Below, piece after piece: positions 58,587 through 64,000 of a stretch of 64,000 bases of DNA. Origin of the DNA: Benincasa hispida (taxonomy: Eukaryota > Streptophyta > Magnoliopsida > Cucurbitales > Cucurbitaceae); the NCBI RefSeq assembly GCF_009727055.1, contig NC_052359.1, positions 63,769,440-63,833,439 on the forward strand, given 5' to 3'. A model generated the notes under the pieces. That model was not told the origin of the DNA and did no database searches. It worked only from the letters and a program-made list of their open reading frames with translations. The position numbers and the translations under genes were made by a program. The stretch's first letter is position 1. Every line of letters begins with the position of its first letter.

Positions 58587-60544
58587 ATGGAACAATTACT
58601 TCTATTGGCGTTCTTTTTCGTATTCCCGTTCTGTACATCATCGGGCCTCGGAACTGAGCCGCCATTGGAGTTGAGTCATCTAACTCGGGAGCTTCTGGAA
58701 TCGGCAAGAAACCCCGAGTTCTTCGACTGGTTGGTTAGGGCTCGAAGGAAATTGCACGAGAATCCGGAGCTGTCCTTCGAGGAATTCGAAACCAGCCAAT
58801 TCATTCGAACAGAGCTGGAGTCGCTTGGGATTAATTTCACTTGGCCCTTCGCTAAGACGGGGATTGTGGCGTCCGTCGGATCAGGTGCGCACCCATGGTT
58901 CGCTCTTAGGGCTGATATGGATGCTCTTCCTATTCAGGTTTCTATCCATTAACGTAGGAATTCCCTTTTCGAATCAGTATTTTTTATTTCCGCCTTGTTC
59001 TATCTTAACTGAACTGGAATCTAATTTCCCCTCTTTTTGGTGAAATTGGGAATGATTTCAGTTGCGTAGAAGATTGCAATTAGATTTCGGTTCTTTCTAA
59101 TTGGGTGAGAATCGATTAGTTTCCTGTTCTGTTCTTTTGTAGAATATTTGGCCCATATGAATTCCATTTACACTCTGAAATCTGAATGGAATGATTGTGT
59201 TTTCATTTTCAATAACTTTAGCTATTTGAGTGATGATTCAACATTACCATTTTCAAAGGAAATGGTTGAGTGGGAGCATAAGAGTAAGAACGATGGCAAA
59301 ATGCACGCTTGTGGCCATGATGCTCATGTCACAATGCTTCTTGGAGCTGCTAAGTTGCTTCAGCAGAGAAGAAATGAGCTAAAGGTAATATACAATTATT
59401 TATGTCAACCTTCACAATTAGGGGAAGTCAAATCTATACTATAGTTTTGAAAAACTTGTCTTTTTCTTTTTGTAATTTGGCCCAAAATTCAAATATTTTC
59501 TTAAAGACAGGTAAAAACCATGGAAAAGAAACTGTGAGAAAACAAGCCTACAGTTTTAAAAAACTAAAGACGAAAAAAGAAATTATCATCAAACAAAGCC
59601 TAAGGAAATAGTTTAAGGCTTTTGTTTGTTCATTTTGTTGCTTTGCTTGATTGATATGGTTCATTTTGGAAACTCTTTGTGAATTCTGAAAGGGCACAGT
59701 GAAGCTTGTTTTCCAACCTGGGGAAGAGGGACGTGCTGGGGCTTACCATATGTTAAAAGAGGGTGCTCTGGACAAGTTTCAAGGCATATTTGGGTTACAT
59801 ATTATTCCAGAATTGCCTGTAGGGACAATTGGTTCAAGGGCTGGCCCATTTATGGCTGGTAGTGGTAGGTTTGTGGCTACAATTCAAGGAATTGGTGGTC
59901 ATGCTGCAATGCCTCATAATGCAAGAGATCCAGTTCTTGCCATGTCAACTGCTATCATCTCTCTTCAACACATAATTTCTCGAGAAACTGATCCTCTTGA
60001 TTCCAGGGTAATCTTACTTCTCCAACACAACATGGAAAATATTGTTGAAACTCTGTTTTTGTTAGTCCACAAACTGATTTTTGGTTCAATCTAACTTTTG
60101 AACCAATAGTTCATTTTGAGTTGATTTTTCTTTTGGTTCGTAGAAGGATCTCTTTGGAGTAGTCACGATCAATTACTTTTTGTTTGTCACAATTCTGTCC
60201 TTATATATCTCTTATATTTCATTGACAAAAGATCAACCAGAAAGAGATAGTAAAGAGTGACTATGCATGACTAAAACAATTTGTGGTGTTTGGTTAAAAT
60301 ATTAAACAGTGATATTATCGATTAAAAGAGATTCTAGAACTTCTCAATAATCAAAGTTGATGTTGAAAATTTCTAAAATATATACAAAATAACACCTAAA
60401 ATGCTTTTAGAGCAGCATTTAACTAATTCTTCTGTTTTTTGTCCGGAGATGCTTGTTCACTAGTTCTTTCACTTAGTAATGCTTTCTTTCAAATGGAATG
60501 TCAAACACACTAAAGATTATTGTTTAACCATATTCATGAGGTGC

Positions 60545-60578
<34 letters not shown>

Positions 60579-63500
60579 CTAATTTTAGCTGACAATTTTT
60601 GGATGACAATGCTTTGAACATTTTGAAATTAAATCGTAAACCATATACTTACTTTTTTGGTAGGTGATCACTGTTGGGTTTGTCAAGGGTGGACAAGCAG
60701 GAAATGTTATCCCGAAAACCGTTACATTTGGAGGTACTTTCCGAAGCATGACTATGGAAGGTCTTTCCTACCTCAAGCAAAGAATTCAAGAGGTACCCTC
60801 CCACTTCGGTTCCTAGTGGTAGAATATTTTATAGTGGCAGTTGCAAGCATGTCAAAATTAGTTAGAAAAATCAGGCCCATATCCCCAAGGTATAAATTTT
60901 GCAAAAGTAGAAAAATCGGTGAGCCTAACCTAATTTAAATGAGACATTGAAATTGAAAAGTAAAAAATGCCTCCACTGATTCACTGATTTCCATATGAAA
61001 TTTGATTGCTATGTGATTAATATCTAATTTTTATTTGCTATTGATTGCTATACAATTACTAATGATACATGCTAGCTGATTGTTTTTTTATTACTATCTG
61101 ATACTAATTACCAATTATGCCGATTATTATCTAATTTTTATCTGATTACTATCTTATACTGATTCTTAATGGTATTAAATGCTATTTGATAATGTTTGCT
61201 ATCTGATTGATATTTGATTTTGATTGTTATATGATTTCTATCTATAATGATTGCTAATGATACTGATTTGCTGTTTGATTGTTGTCTGATTGTTATTTGA
61301 TATTGATTGTTATCTGAATATCAATAATATCAATTGTTATGTGATTCTAATTTATTATGTGGTATTGATTGCCAATGATACCGATCGTTATCGTTGCTAT
61401 CTGATTATTATTTGATACTAATTCTTAACGATACACATGGCTATTTGATAATGATTGTTATCTTGTTGTTATTTGACACTAATTGTTATCTAATTATTAT
61501 CTTATACTGATTATTCTTCTTTTTGCCAGTGATATTGATCGTTATTTGATTGCTATCGGATTATTATTTGATACAAAAATTATTTATAATTCACCTCTCA
61601 CATTGATATGTAAAGTATATAAGTTTAGTGATTTCTAAAATATAAGTAAACTGATTGTATGTTGACTGTTGTTGGATCTACTATTGATACACTTATGTTT
61701 AAAAGCCTAGACATGCATGTCAATATGCATCAAACACAAAACCAGACAGTTTTCTTCTTCTTCTTCTTCCCTTTTTTTATTTTTTTATTTTTTTTATTTG
61801 TGGGTTAGCCTTAATAATCAATGGTCTTAAGCTTAGTGTACCTTAATCTTAGGTATGACTATAGAAGATAGCACAATTGGGATCTTGATGTTAAGTTGAA
61901 CAAGATGATCACGGAAGTGAATTATAACAAAAGAATTATATGAATAACTCATACCATGATTAACAACCTTAAATAAGATATAACTCACATTGATATATAA
62001 GTATATAATGTCAAAGATGGTAATAAGATAGAAATTAGGTATCATTTAGATAGCAATCACTTAACAATCAAATATAAATTAGATAGTAATCATATAACAA
62101 TTTATAGAAGAGTAAATGAAAAATGGATTTGGAAATCTTTAGAAGTGTAATATACAATTGAAAATGGGAAATTTTCACAGATATAAAAAATTTCAAACTA
62201 TTTACAGAAATAACAAAAAAAAAAAAAAACACTAATAGACACTGACAAATCTATCAGTGTCTATCAGTGATAGACTTCTATCTGACTTCTATCTATTTCT
62301 ATCATAGATAAACACTAATAGACTCAGTCTCTATCAAAGAAGATTAAAATTTTGCTATTTTATGTAAATAATTTTCCTTATTATTCTATTTTTGAAAATC
62401 GCCCATTGATTATCTCAATTTGGTATAATGATATACCATTAATATCTAATCCAGAACCAGAAAAATCAGCAAAATATAACAATTTGGCACGACCTAAATA
62501 AGAAAAAAAAAAAGCACACAACAGAACGAAAAATGCATACCATTAAAAAAAAAAAAAAAAAAAAAAAGCCTGACCAGCAATTGATTTACTATAAGAACAA
62601 CGTTTGGACAACAATGGATTCAAATTTACCTCTAGTAACTTGAGCTTAATACTTCTGTAAACCAAACCAAAGGTGAATGCTCATGTACTGGCTACCTGTA
62701 GAAATCAATAAACAAAAAATTAGGACATTAAAGGAGAGAAAAAGTTTAGAACCTACAATAAACCAATCCATTTGATTCCAAATAAAGGATTTAAAATAAT
62801 AAAATGAACAAACACAAAAAGAGAAAAAAAAAAAAAATCGTAAGGAATAAATCAGATGTATTGAAGTACTACACTAAAGCCCTTGAGGAAAAAAGTGGAT
62901 AAGGGCCATCACAAAGATCAAGCTAAACAAAAAACAGAAATATAAGAGAAAAGTAGATTTGCAGACGATTAGAATTTAGAGAAAAAAAAAGAAACAAGAA
63001 ATACCTGACTGAGGTTGCTAGTGCCGGAGTAAAGGGCCAGACGGTGCCATTAGATGTATTATAAACCCTAATTTGCTTTGTAATTTTGGAAAAGAGAAAA
63101 AAGGATCCGAAAAAAATGAGGAGGAAAAATAGGGACCACAGTTTGTTAAAGAGGGCAAAATCGAAGTACAAATAAAAATCTGAATTTGAGTATTTTGCTA
63201 TATGTGTAAAATCACAAACATCAAAGACATGTTTGGAAAATACCTAAACTATTTTGCCATCTATTGCAATTTCCTTATTTTATATATGGATCCACATTAG
63301 CCATAATCCGTCACAAATTCTTGTTGAATTGATGGACTTTTCACTGATATCAAATAAATAAGGAAAAAGAATCACTCAGTTTAGGAATTATGATACAAGA
63401 AACTGTGCTGGCTTACTGAAATCATCCCACCAGGTCATAGAGGTTCAAGCAGCTGTGCATCGGTGTACTGCCTCGGTAGACTTTATGGAAGAAAAGTCGA

Positions 63501-63814
63501 TATTCTACCCAGCTACTGTCAATGACGAAGCATTGTACAGCCACGCAAAGAAGGTAGGAGAACATTTGCTAGGAGGAGAATCAAATGTGCATCATCTTCC
63601 AAAGATCATGGCAGCGGAGGACTTCAGCTTCTACTCGCAGCAGATGCCTGCTGCATTTTTCATGATCGGAGTGAAGAATGAAACTATGAAATCTGGAATA
63701 CCGTTGCACTCGCCATATATTGTCCTAGATGAGCGAGTTCTTCCAGTTGGAGCTGCTCTTCATGCTGCAGTTGCAATTTCTTACTTGAATGAACAATCTG
63801 TGCACAGTAATTAA
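58587..63814 (+). CDS. ILR1-like IAA-amino acid hydrolase (M20D), downstream copy, intact
   Basis: Exons 58587-58937, 59259-59384, 59693-60007, 60664-60792 and 63434-63814, all GT-AG and phase 0, give 433 residues plus TAA. It is predicted to hydrolyse amino acid conjugates of auxin (possibly of jasmonate) in the secretory pathway; residues 1-20 are a hydrophobic signal peptide. Metal ligands: CGHDAH (Cys135, His137), QPGEEG (Glu171), FGLH (His195) and PLHSPY (His399). The satellite domain has GGHAAMPH (His229). MAAEDFSFY and [13 protein letters not shown] mark the C-terminal catalytic part. The start is the ATG after 'cacaggaactccc', matching the start of the upstream paralogue. The C-terminus (NEQSVHSN) has no HDEL/KDEL-like signal, unlike several characterised members. 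Exon lengths match the upstream gene except exons 3-5, so the pair arose by tandem duplication. Intron 4 is 2.6 kb and repeat-filled. Confidence 0.93.
60548..60578. repeat. poly(T) tract in intron 3
   Basis: An uninterrupted run of 31 T about 85 nt upstream of exon 4. It is not part of the splice-site polypyrimidine tract proper. Confidence 0.9.
60985..61580. repeat. degenerate 'tgattgctatctgattattatctgata' array in intron 4
   Basis: About 600 bp of imperfect repeats of an about 10-12-nt word, T-GATT-G(C/T)TATCTGAT, in which higher-order units 'gatactgattgctaatgatac' recur about every 60-80 nt. It has no coding content. It is unlike the palindromic TATCA repeats because here the word is TATCTGAT, not TATCAnTGATA. 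Confidence 0.75.
62160..62395. repeat. 'tatcagtg...tgatagac' repeat in intron 4
   Basis: 'gaaattttcacagatataaaaaatttcaaactatttacagaaataac', a poly(A), then 'cactgacaaatctatcagtgtctatcagtgatagacttctatctg' and 'tttgctattttatgtaaataattttcc'. It has the same organisation as 8641-8830. Confidence 0.6.
62396..63433. other. remainder of intron 4, repeat-like, no gene
   Basis: Two poly(A) runs (62503-62513 and 62547-62566) are present. A stretch around 63.0-63.2 kb ('gcctgactgaggttgctagtgccgg...gccagacggtgccatta') looks like a transposon end or a decayed 5' gene fragment, but I cannot assign it. The 63.18-63.26 kb part ('ttttgctatatgtgtaaaatcacaaac...ttttgccatctattgcaatttcc') is a common cucurbit-type repeat edge. 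Confidence 0.35.
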
Positions 63815-63932
63815 GAGGGTAGGAGAATGGCATTTGCCACATTTCTTGTTTTGCTAAAGGGGGATTTCGACATAACAATGTCTTTGCAGATGAAATTTTT
63901 AGATGCTCTGTTTCCAATTTGGTTTTGCTATA

Positions 63933-63938
63933 AATAAA
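63933..63938 (+). promoter_or_regulatory. candidate poly(A) signal of the downstream hydrolase gene
   Basis: AATAAA lies 119 nt after the TAA stop, in 'ctataaataaatgatag', in T-rich 3' DNA. Plant signals are loose, so this is only a candidate. Confidence 0.4.
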
Positions 63939-64000
63939 TGATAGGGCCCTGTAAAGTGTTAAGCACATTGTGGAAAAGGATGCATTGTTTTTATGCCATT

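Overview
This is nuclear DNA of a dicot plant, most likely a cucurbit. The genes have AT-rich introns with GT-AG borders. The intergenic space is packed with decayed retrotransposons and MITEs. Several short dispersed repeats (TATCAnTGATAG-type palindromes, 'aacccaaccc' MITEs, a tRNA-derived SINE ending in GGTTCGATTCTC) are of a kind I associate with Cucurbitaceae; that assignment is from memory and was not checked by alignment.

Four protein-coding genes can be built exon by exon. (1) Minus strand, 2688-13713: a ten-exon, 503-residue S28 serine carboxypeptidase (lysosomal Pro-X carboxypeptidase / prolylcarboxypeptidase-like) with a complete Ser-Asp-His set. (2) Plus strand, 40611-42988: a three-exon, 627-residue coiled-coil protein of the plant At5g41620 / 'USO1-like' group; its frame continues for 39 codons beyond an in-frame TGA. 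(3) and (4) Plus strand, 45668-53006 and 58587-63814: a tandem pair of five-exon ILR1-like IAA-amino acid amidohydrolases (M20D) of 430 and 433 residues. The downstream copy looks intact. The upstream copy keeps all metal ligands but has lost the GGHAAMPH segment of the satellite domain.

Region by region: 1-2.7 kb holds a perfect small Ty3-type solo LTR with a 5-bp target duplication. The carboxypeptidase gene has introns full of dispersed repeats. 13.8-36.7 kb is a repeat block: two hAT-type MITEs, a full-length but dead copia element with both LTRs, PBS and PPT (16.3-22.1 kb), a copia gag-int-RT relic (24.8-27.6 kb), a 2.46-kb Ty3-type solo LTR with target duplication (28.0-30.5 kb), a 1.75-kb copia-type solo LTR and several fragments. 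A 0.3-kb insertion of plastid DNA (16S rRNA 3' end plus 16S-trnI spacer) lies at 37.15-37.46 kb. The coiled-coil gene and the two hydrolase genes fill 40.6-64 kb. Between the hydrolases sits a palindromic TATCA repeat field interrupted by the left end of a CACTA transposon that carries a CpG-rich GCGATCGT minisatellite, followed by a LINE relic.

No RNA gene, CRISPR array or prokaryotic-type system is present. The most informative signals are the hydrolase pair with asymmetric decay, the possible nonsense codon in the coiled-coil gene, the plastid insertion, the nested CACTA/palindrome region and three insertions with readable target duplications.
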